From JASGKO01 sp049840595 (GTDB lineage Bacteria; Verrucomicrobiota; Verrucomicrobiia; Chthoniobacterales; Chthoniobacteraceae): a DNA stretch of 64,000 nt. The notes under the pieces are model-generated. The model saw only the letters and a list, made by a program, of their open reading frames with translations, was not told where the DNA came from and made no database searches. The position numbers and the translations under genes are program-made. Positions 28,361-39,921 of the stretch are shown here, piece by piece (position 1 is the stretch's first letter; the number at the start of each line of letters is the position of its first letter). The stretch is taken from NCBI GenBank assembly GCA_049840595.1, contig JASGKO010000043.1, positions 186,001-250,000 on the forward strand, written 5' to 3'.

Positions 28361-30375
28361 ATGAGAATCCACCCTGCTTTTAAGAAGTCTTCTCTTCCCA
28401 AGATTTTAACCCGCGGAATCCCGGTCGCCAGCCTCGCCTCACTCCTCGTTCTTTCGGCCCATGCCGCCACTTACTCCTGGGATGCGAGCCAGACTCCCGC
28501 CACCGCCTCGGGCGGCACAGGCACTTGGGATACCACTTCCTCGCTCTGGTCCAATGGGACTACGGACACCGTTTGGACCGACACGACCGGCACGGCCAGA
28601 CACCGCCACCTTTGGCGGCACGGCGGGAACGGTGACTTTGGGCACAAGTGTGGGTGCCCTGGGACTGGTATTCAATACCACGGGATACGCGATTGCCGGC
28701 TCGAGCACCCTGACCCTGGGCACCGGCGGCATTAATGCGAGCGCATTGACCAGTGGAACGACAACGATCAGTGCACCGATTGCACTAGCGGGTGCTCAAT
28801 CGTGGAACGTGGGCAGTGGCGCTACCCTGGCCGTCTCCGGGGGAGTCTCCGGTGCATTTGCTCTCACAAAGAGCGGCTCCGGCACCCTTGCTCTTGCAGG
28901 GTCAAATAGCTACTCCGGCGCAACGGCGATCAGTGCCGGCACGCTCGCCTTCCAAGGCTCGTCCGCGATGAGCACAAGTTCGGCGCTTTCGATGAGCACC
29001 GGCGCAACGCTAAGCCTGCAATCGGATACCACGGCTACTTTCACGCCGGCCAGTTTTGCAGCCCTGACGGCGGCGGGCACCTATAATTTCTCGGTCGCTA
29101 GCGTGGCGGGATCTGCCACGGGAAATACGCTGTCTATCATGGCCCCGGCTAGTGGCGGTACCGCTGCCCAGTTCCAACACCACCATCAACGTCAGCGGCA
29201 CCTCGGGTGCCGGCTACGCCTTGAAATTTACTACGGCCTTTCAATCTAATGGCTCCGCCAGTGGAGCTTGGGCAACTAATGCGCAGGATGTCTTCAATCT
29301 TACGAATGCGGATGTCATTCTCGACGCTGGCTGGGCGGCTGGAGGATTGATGGGTGGTTTCACCGTGAATAGCACTACGGGCAATACCCTGACGGTCAAT
29401 GGGAACATCACCAACACCGGTTCGCGAACCACGGCGGGAATCGTCAATAGCGGCACGTTGACTCTGAATAATACGATGTCCGGGGCTTTTACTGGCACCA
29501 ACTACGGCTTCTTCGTCACCCTCAACGGTGGCACGCTCAACATCAACAACGCAGGGGCCATTCGCAATAATTCCGCCATTTCAGGCACCCGCGCTGGCCT
29601 GGCTATCGCTGGGGGCACCTTAAACAATACCAGCGGTGCCGCCATCACGCTCACTTACAACCCCACGGTCCTGCTCAACGGCGACTTCGCCTTTGGCACT
29701 TCGGGCAGCACGAGCACGAATAGCCTGAACCTCGGCACCGGCGCGGCCTCGCTGGGGCCAAACACGGGAACCGCCCGCACCATTACGGTCAACGGCTCCG
29801 CCACACTGACCGTCGGAGGCGTGATTGCCACTGGCACCACTGCCACCGCCCTGATCAAGGCCGGCACCGGAACCTTGAAACTCAGCGGTGCGAATACCTT
29901 CACCGGCGGCACGACGATCAATGCGGGCACCTTGACCGCCGCCAATGCAGCGGCCCTGGGCACCGGCGCGACGACCGTTTCCGGCGGCACGCTGGATCTG
30001 AACGGCACCAGTGTGCAAGCCGTCAGCGGCATCACGAACCTCACCCTCTCCAGTGGAACGATTGCCTTCACCCTGACGAGCGCAGCGAGCTTCGACCAGA
30101 TCAGCGGTTCGGGAGCTTTCACACTCTCCGGTGGAACGATTGATCTGACGAGCAGCGTCACCAATTACGCTTCGACCTATCAGATCCTGAACTTCACCTC
30201 GGGCGGCACGGTAAGCGGCCTGAGCATCGTGAACTACGACACGGCGGACTATGTAGCCAGCGTCAGCACCACGGGTGTCCTTTCCTTTGCCGCGGTTCCC
30301 GAGCCCACCACCTGGACGATGTTGATCGGCGGCCTCGGCATGGCCAGCCTACTGCGCCGCCGCCGCACTGTTTAA
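28361..30375 (+). CDS. PEP-CTERM surface protein with autotransporter-type beta-strand (PATR) repeats, two frame breaks
   Basis: A Sec signal (KILTRGIPVASLASLLVLSAHA) leads into a Gly/Ser/Thr-rich beta-helical region with PATR repeats such as GSGTLALAGSNSYSGATAISAGTL (in two pieces) and GTLKLSGANTFTGGTTINAG. The C-terminus is a canonical PEP-CTERM tail: VPEPTTW, a hydrophobic helix (TMLIGGLGMASLL), then RRRRTV. PEP-CTERM proteins are processed by exosortase and displayed outside the cell; no exosortase gene lies in this window. The frame breaks near 28600 and 29165, and the three parts join without loss. The start at 28361 is preferred to 28316; neither has a clear ribosome site. LacI-type operators lie upstream and a strong terminator follows. 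Confidence 0.82.
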
Positions 30376-30400
30376 CCGGGTTCCCAAACCCCTTCAATCA

Positions 30401-30438
30401 ATCGCCACACCTTCCTCGCAAGGTGTGGCGATTTTTTT
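30401..30438 (+). terminator. Rho-independent terminator
   Basis: ATCGCCACACCTT (30401-30413) pairs perfectly with AAGGTGTGGCGAT (30420-30432) around a 6-base loop, followed by a run of T to 30438. It ends the PEP-CTERM transcript 25 bp after its stop codon. Confidence 0.92.
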
Positions 30439-30609
30439 GCCCGTGTAACCAGTGTAACCCAGAAGGGATTATGCGGAATCCACTGTATAATTAAATTAGC
30501 GGCTTACCGGGCGCTTTTCTCCCGGCCTGCGATGGTCGTCCTTGTCGCAACTTTCACGGCTTTTCGATCCTCATTTACTTAAGACTCAAAAATCATTCCC
30601 CCTACGGAT

Positions 30610-33600
30610 ATGCCCCCCCAGGAGCGTCGTCTTTTCTATAAAAAGTGGATCTGCCGCTTTATCATTAATCAGGCAACTTCGCCCCGGTCGTTCGCCCACG
30701 GCCTGGCCATCGGCTTGGTCGTGACGATCGGCCTCGGCTCGGCTCGAGTTCATCCGTCATGGCGCAGACGTTTACCCATCCGGGCGGCCTGCACACGCAG
30801 GCCGATCTGGACCGGATGAAGGCGATGGTGGCGGCGGGGACCCACCCATGGATTGATGGCTGGAACCTGTTGATTACGGATTCGCAGGCGCAGACCACCT
30901 ACAGCACCCATGTGAATGCCAACATGGGCGCCAGCCGCCAGAATGCCGATCTGGATGCCCATGCAGCTTACCTGCTCGCGATCCGGTGGTATATCTCGGG
31001 TAATACTGCTTATGCCGACAAGGCGGTGAGCATCCTCAACGCCTGGTCCACGGCGGTGAACCAGGTTCCCACCGGCACGGACACGCCGGGGTTGATTGGG
31101 ATTCCGATCTTTGACTTTGCGCTGGCGGCGGAGGTGCTGCGCACTTACAGCGGATGGGCCGCCTCGGATTTCACCCGCTTCCCAGACGATGATGACCACC
31201 TATCTCTACCCGGTGTGCCATGATTTCCTCACCAACCACAACGGGGCGGCGATTGATTCCTATTGGGCGAACTGGGATGCCTGCAACATCGGCGCCTTGA
31301 TCGCGATGGGCGTGAACTCTGCGACGACGCGGCGAAGTTCAATGAAGGGGTCACCTATTTTGAAAGCGGCGGGGGCAATGGCAGTATCATCAACGCTGTT
31401 TACTACCTGCACACTTCGACCCTGGGCCAGTGGCAGGAAAGTGGTCGGGATCAAGAGCATGCACAGCTCGGAATCGGACTGTTGGGCTCCGCCTGCCAGG
31501 TGGCGTGGAACCAGGGGGTGGATCTGTTTGGCTACAACAACAACCGGCTGCTGGCGGGGGCGGAGTATGCGGCGCAGACGAATCTTTCCCAATCCGTACC
31601 CTATAAATATTACACGAACAGCGCGGCGGCGAATCAGGATTGGATTTCCATCAACGGCATGGGACGGCTGGATGACCGCCCGGTGTGGGAGCTGATCTAC
31701 AACCACTACGCGGTGCTGGAGGGATTGAGCGTGCCCAACAGCCAGGCGATGGCCCAGTTGATGCGGCCCGAGCATGGGAGCACCGACCATTTCGGCTATG
31801 GCAGCCTCACGTTTACCCTCAATGCCACGGCCTCACCCTACCCACCGCTGGCGATCGGCCCGGCGCCGACTGGTCTGGTGGCGCTGGCCGGCTCCTCCCA
31901 GGTGGAGCTCCCGCTGGAACCCCTCCGCGACGAATGCGGCCCAGGGCTATCAGGTACTGCGCTCCACCACCAATGGCGGCCCGTCCACGAGCATCGCCTC
32001 GTGGACGGCCAACACCTACCCGCGCTATACGGATACGACGGTCACCAATGGGACGACCTACTATTACGTGATCGCGGCGATCAACCAATCGGGCACGAGC
32101 GTCAATTCCCTGCAGGCGAGTGCCACGCCGGTCGCCGCCGGTTCGCTGCCGAGCGGCTGGACGAACCAGGACGTAGGCACGGTGGGCGCGAGCGGAAGCG
32201 CCACTTATGCCAGCGCAAAGAATGGCTTGTTCCTGGTAAATGGCACGGGCGGGGGGCTCGGCGGCACTTCCGATGCGGGCTATAATTATACCTGCACCAG
32301 CATCACCGGCGACTACACGCTCACGGCGCGGCTGTGGAGTGTCGCATGGAACAGCGGCGGCGGGGAGGCGGGGTTGATGATGCGGGAAACGCTGGATGCC
32401 GGCTCCCGCGAGATGCAGATGACCCTGGGGGGGACCGGCGAACGGGAGGGGAAAGCGGCGCTGCGTACTACCACGGGCGGCAATCTCAACCACTATGGCG
32501 GCAACGATTATACGTGGACGTCCCACCTGGTTCCGCCTGCAACGCGCAGGGAACACCTTTACGGCGTATGAATCCTCGGACGGTCTCACCTGGTATGTGG
32601 TGAAAACGGGGACGATTGCGATGGCCTCGACCTACTATGTCGGGCTGGTGATGGCCAACGGCTCCTCCACGCTCAATGCGGCCACCTTCGATCACGTAAC
32701 CTCCTCCATCCCCGCAGCGCCGACCGACCTCCAGGGCGTGGCAGGAACCGGCCAAACGTGCTGGGCTGGCGGCCTCACCCGATGCGACAAGCTACACCAT
32801 CCAGCGCTCCACGGTGAGCGGCGGCCCTTACACCACCATTGCCACGGGCGTGACAGGTACGACCTACACGGATACGACTGCGGCGGCGGGGACGACGTAT
32901 TACTATGTGGTGACGGCAGTCAACGCCTCGGGCCAAGCCAGCGTTTACTCGACCGAGGCGGCGGTGATCGCGACGACCGTAACCACCACGGGTTTCACCG
33001 CCTATGCGGGCTCGATGACCCTGGCGCAGAGCGGCGTCCTGAGCGTGGACAACTCCTCGGGCACCTACGCCAGCTCCGTGATTCGCGCCAGCAGCCTCAC
33101 AATTAACGGCGGCCCCAGCTTTTCCACCGGCAGCTCCTCCAATGAGCCGGCCAACCTGCTCGATATCGGCTCCGCCTCCGGCGACACCGACGATTATTTC
33201 GGACCGCTGATCCTAGCGGGTCCGCTGTTCATGAAGCTCACACCGAATACGGCGGGGAACCTGATGCTCACCTTCGACAGCCTCACCCGCTCGGCGGGCA
33301 CCCAGCTCAATCTCGGCCATTCGGGCAACTTTGGCAGCTGGGTGGGCGTCTCCACGATTGCCAGCGCCACCAATGGGGCGGCGAATCTTGTCATCACCAC
33401 CGCGCCGAGCACCCTGATGGTGGGAACCGGGGCGGCGGGCACGACCTCGGCGGCCATTCTCCCCTTTGCGTTTGTCAACAACAGCCTCGCCACCTACGAC
33501 ACGACTTATGGCCTGCGGGCGCTCAATTCCAGCACGGAGATGGCGACGCTCGCCAGTGGGATGACGGCGGGGCAGAATGCGAAGATCGCCTCGGGCACCG

Positions 33601-35345
33601 TCACCCTTGGCACCGATACCACGGTTAACGCCCTCTTCGGCAGCGGCGGAACGATCTCTGGCACCGCTGCGCTCAAGGTCACCAGCGGTGCCGTCGTCTG
33701 CAATGTGGGATACACGATTGCCAGCACCACCCTGGCCTTTGGTACCGCCGAGGGGCAAATCAGTGTTGCCAATACGCGCACGTTGACGATCAGCAGCGCG
33801 ATCACCGGCTCAGGCGGGCTCACGATCGGCTTGGAGAATTATAACGCTTCTACGGCGAACCTCGTCCTCGGCGGGACAAATACCTATACGGGTATTACTA
33901 CTATCTCCGGCAATGATCCCAATTTGAAGGTGAAGCTCACCAACAGCCTCGCGCTCCAGAACTCCACGCTTGATTATAACAACTACGGGGCTTCCCTGCA
34001 ATTTGGCAGCGGCTCCACCAATCTCACCAGCGCAACCCTCGGGGGCCTGAAAGGGGCGCAAAATCTTGCGCTGACCAACTCCGGCACGTCCGGTGGTGCG
34101 CTCGCGCTTTCCGTGGGTGGTGATGGAGACAGCACAACCTACAGCGGCGTGCTGAGCGGGACCGGTGGTCTGGCCAAGGCCGGTTCGGGCACGCTCACCC
34201 TTACGGGAACCAATACCTATACCGGCGCGACCACCGTCTCGGCGGGCACGCTCATGGTAACTGGCAGCCTGGCCTCCGGCACTGCGGTCACCGTCTCAGG
34301 CGGCACGTTGGGCGGCACCGGCACGATCAATGGCAGCACCACGCTCTCCAGCGGCGGCACGCTGGCTCCCGGCCTTGGCGGCGCAGGCACGCTCACCGTT
34401 GCCGGAGCGCTGACGTTGAACGGAGGCGGCAGCCTGGCCCTGGACCTCGGGAGCACGAGCGGATCGGACAAACTGGCGCTCACCGGAAGCTATACGGCAC
34501 CCGCTAGCGGTGTGGTGACGATCAACCTGGCCGCGCTCTCCGGCTTTGGCGGCGGCACTTACCCGCTCATCACCGGGGCCAGCGGAATCAGCGCCACCAG
34601 CTTTACCTTCGGCACGGCCCCCAGTGGCTATACCTATACTCTCAGCGCAAGCAGCGGCACGTTATCGCTCATCGTCAGTGCGCCGTCGGCGCCCACGGGC
34701 TTGGCCGCCACGGTTGGAGACACCCAGGTGACATTGAACTGGAGCGCGGTCTCCGGCGCTACCAGCTATAACCTTAAGCGCTCGACCACCAGCGGTGGCG
34801 CCTACACCACCATTGCCACCGGCCTGACCGCCACCAGCTATACCGACACCGGGCTCACCGATGACACGCCATACTATTACGTCGTCTCCGCCGTCAACAA
34901 TGTGGGGGAAAGTGCAAATTCAACCCAGATCAGCGCCACCCCGCTCACAGCCTACGAATTGTGGAAGGCGGCCTATGCGCTTTCGGCGCTGGTTTCCACA
35001 GCCACGCCGGATGGGGATGGCCTCTCGATCCTGCTCAAATACGCCACCGGCCTCACGCCCGGCACTCATAGTGCGAATCCGGTAACTGTCTCCATAGTCA
35101 GCAATACGTTAACGATCCAGTTCCCCCGAGTGAGCCCGGCCCCGGTGAACTATACAGTCGAGGCTTCCAACGATCTTTCCACATGGACGACGATCGCCAC
35201 GCTGGCGACGGGCTCGGATACCTGGACGGGCAGCGCCACCATCACCGAAACCGGCTCGGGAACCTCCCGGATGACCACGGTGACGGATATCGTAAATGTT
35301 TCCTCTGCCTCCAAGCGCTTCCTGCATCTCAGGGTTACCTATTGA
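30610..35345 (+). CDS. Giant secreted alginate-lyase-family protein with FN3 and PATR repeats, about six frame breaks
   Basis: The joined frames give about 1,575 residues. A signal peptide (FAHGLAIGLVVTIGLGS...SVMA, then QTFTHPGG) precedes an alginate-lyase-like alpha-barrel: GGLHTQADLDRMKAMVAAG, YLLAIRWYISGN, GQWQESGRDQEHAQLG, AWNQGVDLFGYNNNRLLAGAEYAA and DWISINGMGRLDDRPVWEL. Two FN3 domains flank a concanavalin-like module (TARLWSVAWNSGGGEAGLMMRE). A long PATR/autotransporter beta-helix (TLTLTGTNTYTGATTVSAG) and a third FN3 (APTGLAATVGDTQVTLNWS) follow. The C-terminus has no PEP-CTERM motif. Breaks lie near 30745, 31185, 31318, 31912, 32528 and 32765. The role is probably degradation or binding of uronate-rich polysaccharide at the cell surface. 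Confidence 0.75.
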
Positions 35346-35373
35346 GTGGCGGCTCCTGGAAGCGGACTATCGG

Positions 35374-35982
35374 CTATTCTCCCACGTAGGGATTCGTCTT
35401 CCGCTCGTAGCCAATCGTCGTCGCGGGGCCATGGCCGGGGAGGACTTTCACGTCGTCGCCGAGGGGGAAGAGCTTCTTTTGGATGCCGTTGAAAAGCAGG
35501 TCGCGGTCGCCACCGGGGAGATCCCAGCGACCGACGCCCCCGGCGAAAAGCACGTCGCCGCCGAAAAGGATGCGCTCCTTTTTCTCCAGAAAGCAGAGAC
35601 TGCCGGGGCAATGGCCGGGGACGAGCAGCACTTGAAATTCATGGCCACCGCAAGTCCAGGATGTCGTTTCGTCGAGCAGCTTACCGGGCTGGATGGTCTC
35701 CACATCGAGCCCGAAGCCGATGCGACGGAAAAAGCCGGGCTCGGTGAGCATCTGGATGCCATCCTGGTGATAAAAGAGGTCGCAGCCATGCTCGCGCTGG
35801 ATTTGCGCGGCGTCCTGAATGTGATCGATATGGCCGTGGGTGAGAAGCAGAGCGTTCACCTTTTTGCCGTTCGCTGCGAGCCAGTGGGCGATGCCCTGGG
35901 GGGCATCCACCAGCAGGCCGGACTCCTCGAGATAGAAGCCATTGGTGTCGAAAATGCCGCCGGTGAAGGTGAGAATTTGCAT
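35374..35982 (-). CDS. Metallo-beta-lactamase-fold hydrolase (glyoxalase II-like)
   Basis: A 202-residue MBL-fold protein. The dinuclear zinc site is shown by THGHIDH (about 49-55), then VPGHCPGS, FGGDVLF and LPGHGPATT. The size and motifs fit the short glyoxalase II-like subfamily that hydrolyses thioesters such as S-lactoylglutathione or bacillithiol analogues; the substrate cannot be fixed from sequence. It has no signal peptide. Its stop faces that of the alginate-lyase gene across about 28 bp, and its start shares a 130-bp divergent region with the S41 protease gene. Confidence 0.88.
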   Translation of the reverse strand: MQILTFTGGIFDTNGFYLEESGLLVDAPQGIAHWLAANGKKVNALLLTHGHIDHIQDAAQIQREHGCDLFYHQDGIQMLTEPGFFRRIGFGLDVETIQPGKLLDETTSWTCGGHEFQVLLVPGHCPGSLCFLEKKERILFGGDVLFAGGVGRWDLPGGDRDLLFNGIQKKLFPLGDDVKVLPGHGPATTIGYERKTNPYVGE

Positions 35983-36113
35983 GGCGGCTATAGTGCGAAG
36001 ATCGAACGGCGCGGCAAGCGCTTTGTCTGCTTAGGAGGTGTTGATGATGTTTCCGCTGAATGGCCGATTGCTTTTTCACGCGCATCTGCCACTTTCAAAC
36101 GAACTCATTTGCA

Positions 36114-38498
36114 ATGAATTATCCTCGTCTCTTCTGCCTGGCTCTGGCAGCCACCGTGGCGGTTCCCTTCGCTCATAGCGCCGATTCCGGCCCCGATCCG
36201 GGTCAGATTTGCATCTCGGTCGGTCGTCTGCTGGAGCAGGGTCACTACTCCCGCCGCAAGCTGGATGACGAGATGTCGAAGCAGTTCCTAAAAAACTACC
36301 TGGAAGCGCTCGACTACAACCACATCTATTTCACCCAGCAGGATGTGGACGCTTTTAACGACAAATACGCCTCGGCTCTGGATGACGACATCCTGCTCGG
36401 CAACCCCGCTCCGGCCACCGATATCTTCGATATTTACAAGAAGCGCGTAAAGGCCCGGATCGCCAAGGTGAAGGACCTGGTGAACGAGAAATTCGACTTC
36501 AATACCCAGAAAACGGTGACCCGCGACCGCTCCAAGGCCCCCTGGCCCAAGGACGACGCCGAGGCCGACCAGATCTGGCACGATCTCGTGATGGGCGAGG
36601 TGCTGCAGGAAAAGCTGAACACCAGCACCAAGAGCGACAAGGTCGCGAAGGCGGATTCCAAAGCCAAGGATTCCGAGAAGAAGTCCAAGAAGGACACCAC
36701 GGATAATGCGGACAAGGTCACCCTTAACCAGCATGAAGGGGAGATCCCGTCGGCCTCGGCCACTCCGATCGATAAAACCCCCGACTCCCCGGCCAAGATC
36801 ATCGTCCATCGCTACGACCAGGTGCTGAAGAACATCGACGAGCAGACTCCCAACGACGTCGTCTCCTTCTTCCTCACCACGCTGGCGCAGACCTACGACC
36901 CGCACTCCGAGTATTTCAATAAGGACGAATACAAGAACTTCAACATCCAGATGGGACTGTCGCTCTTCGGCATCGGCGCCCAGCTCCGGATGGATGACGG
37001 CTATGTGAAGGTGACCGACCTGATCACCGGCGGACCGGCCCAGACTGACGGCCGCCTGAAGGTAAACGACCGGATCGTGGGCGTCGCCCAGGGCAATACC
37101 GCCTTCACCGACGTGATGGGGATGAAGCTCGACAAGGTGGTCGATCTCATCCGCGGCAAGAAAGGCACGACCGTACGCCTGCAGGTGATCCCCGGCCGCG
37201 CCACCGATCCCTCCGTGCGCAAGGTGGTCGATCTCGTCCGCGACGAGGTGAAACTGAAAGACCAGCAGGCCAGTGCGAAAATCATCGAGCGCCCGGACGA
37301 CAATGGTGGCACGCAGAAGCTCGGCTGGATCATCCTCCCCTCCTTCTACGCCGACATGGAAAACCCCGGCGCCAAAGGAGCCGCCAGCACCACGGCAGAC
37401 GTAAAGGCCCTCGTCGAGCGCCTGAAGAAGGAAAATGTGAGCGGCATCGTGATGGATCTGCGCCGAAACGGCGGCGGTTCCCTTGAGGAAGCGATTCATC
37501 TCACCGGCGTCTTCATCAAGAAGCCGATGGTCGTACAAACCAAGGACGGCAATGGCAACATCCAGCCCTCCATGGACCGGGACGCCTCGGACTTCGCCTA
37601 TGATGGACCGCTCCTCGTGCTCACCAACCGCCTGAGCGCCTCGGCAAGCGAGATTTTCACGGCTGCCCTGCAAGATTATGGCCGGGCCGTAGTGGTCGGC
37701 GATCAGAGCACCTTCGGCAAGGGCACGGTGCAGACGATGCTGGAAATCGGCCGGTTCATCCCCTTCCTCGGCGGCGATTCCTCCGACGCGGGTGCACTGA
37801 AGCTCACGATCCAGAAGTTTTACCGCATCTCCGGCGGCTCCACCCAGCTCCATGGAGTCACCTCGGATATTCACCTGCCGTCGATCTACGATCATCCCGA
37901 GATCGGCGAGCGCTCGCTCAAGGGCCCTATGCCCTACGATGAAATCCCACCGGCCAAATACCAGAAGATCGCCGATCACCCGCTGTTCCTGAAAGAGCTG
38001 GCTGCCCGTTCCGCCGCCCGCGTGGCGACGGACCCTGAGTTCCACTACATCGAGCAGGATCTCGCGACGCTGGAAAAGAAGATCTCCGACAACGTGATCT
38101 CTCTCAATGAAAAGACCCGCCGCGACGAGATCAACGCCGACAAGACCCGTCTCGACAAGCGCACCGCCGATCGCGAACACCGTAAACCGCCGGTGGAAAA
38201 AGTGGTCGCCGTGACGGTGGATACCGCCAGCAGCCCAACCCTGCAGGTGGTGACCAATACCCTTGATCCCAAGCCCGCCCCCAATGGCGCGGCCAACGGA
38301 AATGCCAAGGTCGGGCAAAAGATCGCGGCTGCAGAAACCCCGAGCGGCGATACCGCCGACGATTCGGATGATGAGGACGATGACGCCGGCGACAGTGACA
38401 AGGAGCCGAAAATCGACCCCATTCGCAACGAAACGCTAAATATCCTCGGCGATTTGATCGAATTATCGCGTACTGTGAAAACTGCGAGTGTTAAATAG
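36114..38498 (+). CDS. prc: Periplasmic tail-specific protease (Prc/CtpA, S41)
   Basis: A 794-residue S41 protease that degrades or matures envelope proteins by recognising C-termini. A signal peptide (LFCLALAATVAVPFAHS) is followed by an N-terminal helical domain, a charged Lys/Ser linker (about 185-220), a PDZ domain (LFGIGAQLRMDDGYVKVTDLITGGPAQ), and the catalytic domain with RNGGGSLEEAI, Ser in NRLSASASE (near 510) and Lys in STFGKGTVQ (near 535). An acidic C-terminal tail (DDSDDEDDDAGDSDKE) is unusual and may extend from the DUF3340-like region. The ATG at 36114 is chosen because it begins the signal peptide. Confidence 0.93.
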   Translation: MNYPRLFCLALAATVAVPFAHSADSGPDPGQICISVGRLLEQGHYSRRKLDDEMSKQFLKNYLEALDYNHIYFTQQDVDAFNDKYASALDDDILLGNPAPATDIFDIYKKRVKARIAKVKDLVNEKFDFNTQKTVTRDRSKAPWPKDDAEADQIWHDLVMGEVLQEKLNTSTKSDKVAKADSKAKDSEKKSKKDTTDNADKVTLNQHEGEIPSASATPIDKTPDSPAKIIVHRYDQVLKNIDEQTPNDVVSFFLTTLAQTYDPHSEYFNKDEYKNFNIQMGLSLFGIGAQLRMDDGYVKVTDLITGGPAQTDGRLKVNDRIVGVAQGNTAFTDVMGMKLDKVVDLIRGKKGTTVRLQVIPGRATDPSVRKVVDLVRDEVKLKDQQASAKIIERPDDNGGTQKLGWIILPSFYADMENPGAKGAASTTADVKALVERLKKENVSGIVMDLRRNGGGSLEEAIHLTGVFIKKPMVVQTKDGNGNIQPSMDRDASDFAYDGPLLVLTNRLSASASEIFTAALQDYGRAVVVGDQSTFGKGTVQTMLEIGRFIPFLGGDSSDAGALKLTIQKFYRISGGSTQLHGVTSDIHLPSIYDHPEIGERSLKGPMPYDEIPPAKYQKIADHPLFLKELAARSAARVATDPEFHYIEQDLATLEKKISDNVISLNEKTRRDEINADKTRLDKRTADREHRKPPVEKVVAVTVDTASSPTLQVVTNTLDPKPAPNGAANGNAKVGQKIAAAETPSGDTADDSDDEDDDAGDSDKEPKIDPIRNETLNILGDLIELSRTVKTASVK

Positions 38499-38533
38499 GT
38501 GCCAAACCACCAACCTTTATTTACACTCCGCGC

Positions 38534-38923
38534 GTGCGAAAGATTCTTCTCCTCCTGCCCCTGCTGCTGCTGACCGCCTGCGATACGCTGTTGCCGAAGC
38601 ACTATTACCACGTCTCCGTGATGAACTTGAACGGCGACCTCGTGGCTGCCTGGACCGCTCGCGGCTACGTCTGGCGCACTTGGGACGGCCTTTACACCTT
38701 CGACGCCGTGGAACGTTACAGCCCCGCTCCGGCGCAGAAATTTGAGTATCCGCTCGGCTGGCGGGTGCATGTGGGCGGTCCGAACATGGTCATCTACCGT
38801 GTGGAAGAACCCGAGTGGCTCAAGCAGCAAAACTTGCTGGACGTAGCCGACAAAGCCGAGGCCAAGGCTGGCGTGGGACAGCAAACCAACCTCGCTACCA
38901 CGACGACGAAGGTCGAAAAGTAA
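38534..38923 (+). CDS. Small conserved lipoprotein, function unknown
   Basis: A 129-residue protein starting at a GTG (38534). It has a lipoprotein signal MRKILLLLPLLLLTAC with lipobox LTAC at Cys16. The mature part contains VSVMNLNGDLVAAWTARGYVWRTWDGLYTFDAVER and a Thr-rich tail (TNLATTTTKVEK). No domain is recognised. It follows the S41 protease by 35 bp and may be co-transcribed, suggesting an envelope role. Confidence 0.72.
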   Translation: MRKILLLLPLLLLTACDTLLPKHYYHVSVMNLNGDLVAAWTARGYVWRTWDGLYTFDAVERYSPAPAQKFEYPLGWRVHVGGPNMVIYRVEEPEWLKQQNLLDVADKAEAKAGVGQQTNLATTTTKVEK

Positions 38924-39128
38924 TTCCGCTTTTCTGTAGTGATTTTTAATTAAATCTCCCCATGCGCTAAAAGCTGCGCGGGGCCATGGAAACAAGCGCT
39001 TGCTCACCATCGCGAAGAAGCGCCCTGCTCTCGTGAACAAATCGCTGACGTTTCCAGCCCAGGAAAATTTGCAGCCCAAAAGCGTGCCCAGGCTGGCTTT
39101 TTCCACTAACTCGATAAGTAACCCCGTG

Positions 39129-39920
39129 ATGAAAATACGTTCCCTGCCCCTCGCGATGCTTTGCCTCCTCGGCGTTCCACTGGTTTTCGGATCATCCGCT
39201 CACGCGGCACCTGCGAAGACGCTCGATCTGGTCTTTATCGGAGACAGCATCACCGCTGGAGTGGGCACCGACAATCGCGCCACCCAGGCAGCACCGACGA
39301 TGGCCACGCAGGCCCTGCAAAAACGGCTCGGCACGACGACGGTCTTTATGACGAACCAAGGGCACAGCGGCTATACGACCGTCAATTTTCTGCCGAATGG
39401 AAAAACCCTGGCCAGCGTGGAGACAGCAGCCAAAGCCCTGGCCGTCGCGCATCCGGGAAGCTCGTCTTCTCGATCATGCTTGGCACCAATGATAGCGCCA
39501 ACCTCGGACCGCTGGGCTCCCCAGTCGCGGCCACCGATTACGCAAAGAATCTGGAGCAAATCATCGATCAACTCCTGACCGATTTTCCCGGCAGCAAATT
39601 CGTGATCCACCACTCGATCTGGTATTCCCCCAATACGCACAACACCTCGGATTACGAAGGCGATCGGGCGGCAAACCGGTTGAAGAGCTACTTCCCGGCC
39701 ATCGATACGGTGATTGCCCACTACGCCACCACTCATCCCGGTCAGGTCGCGCTCGGCGATACCATGGCGTATGATTATTTCGCCGCGCATCCGACCGAGC
39801 TGAAACCGGAAAACGGAAAGAACGGCGTATTCCACCTGCACCCCGATCCCACAGGCGCACAGAGCCTGGGCGGATTCTGGGCCGCCGCGCTGGCGGCGAC
39901 CGGCTGGGCCAGTGAACAAT
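39129..39920 (+). CDS. Secreted SGNH/GDSL hydrolase, one frame break
   Basis: A signal peptide (LAMLCLLGVPLVFGSSAHA) leads into an SGNH esterase: block I FIGDSITAGVG, block III LGTNDSAN, and block V HLHPDPTGAQ supplying the catalytic Asp-His. The frame breaks near 39468, after AVAHPG; the second part starts KLVFSIMLGTND and runs to the stop at 39920. The joined length is about 263 residues. The substrate is likely an acyl or acetyl ester on a polysaccharide, judging from family and neighbourhood. The ATG at 39129 begins the signal peptide. Confidence 0.82.
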
Positions 39921-39921
39921 A

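Noticed and set aside
28800..34700. Repetitive DNA that might be a CRISPR array or satellite
   Set aside because: The repeats are degenerate coding repeats (PATR and FN3) with no constant spacer-repeat pattern.
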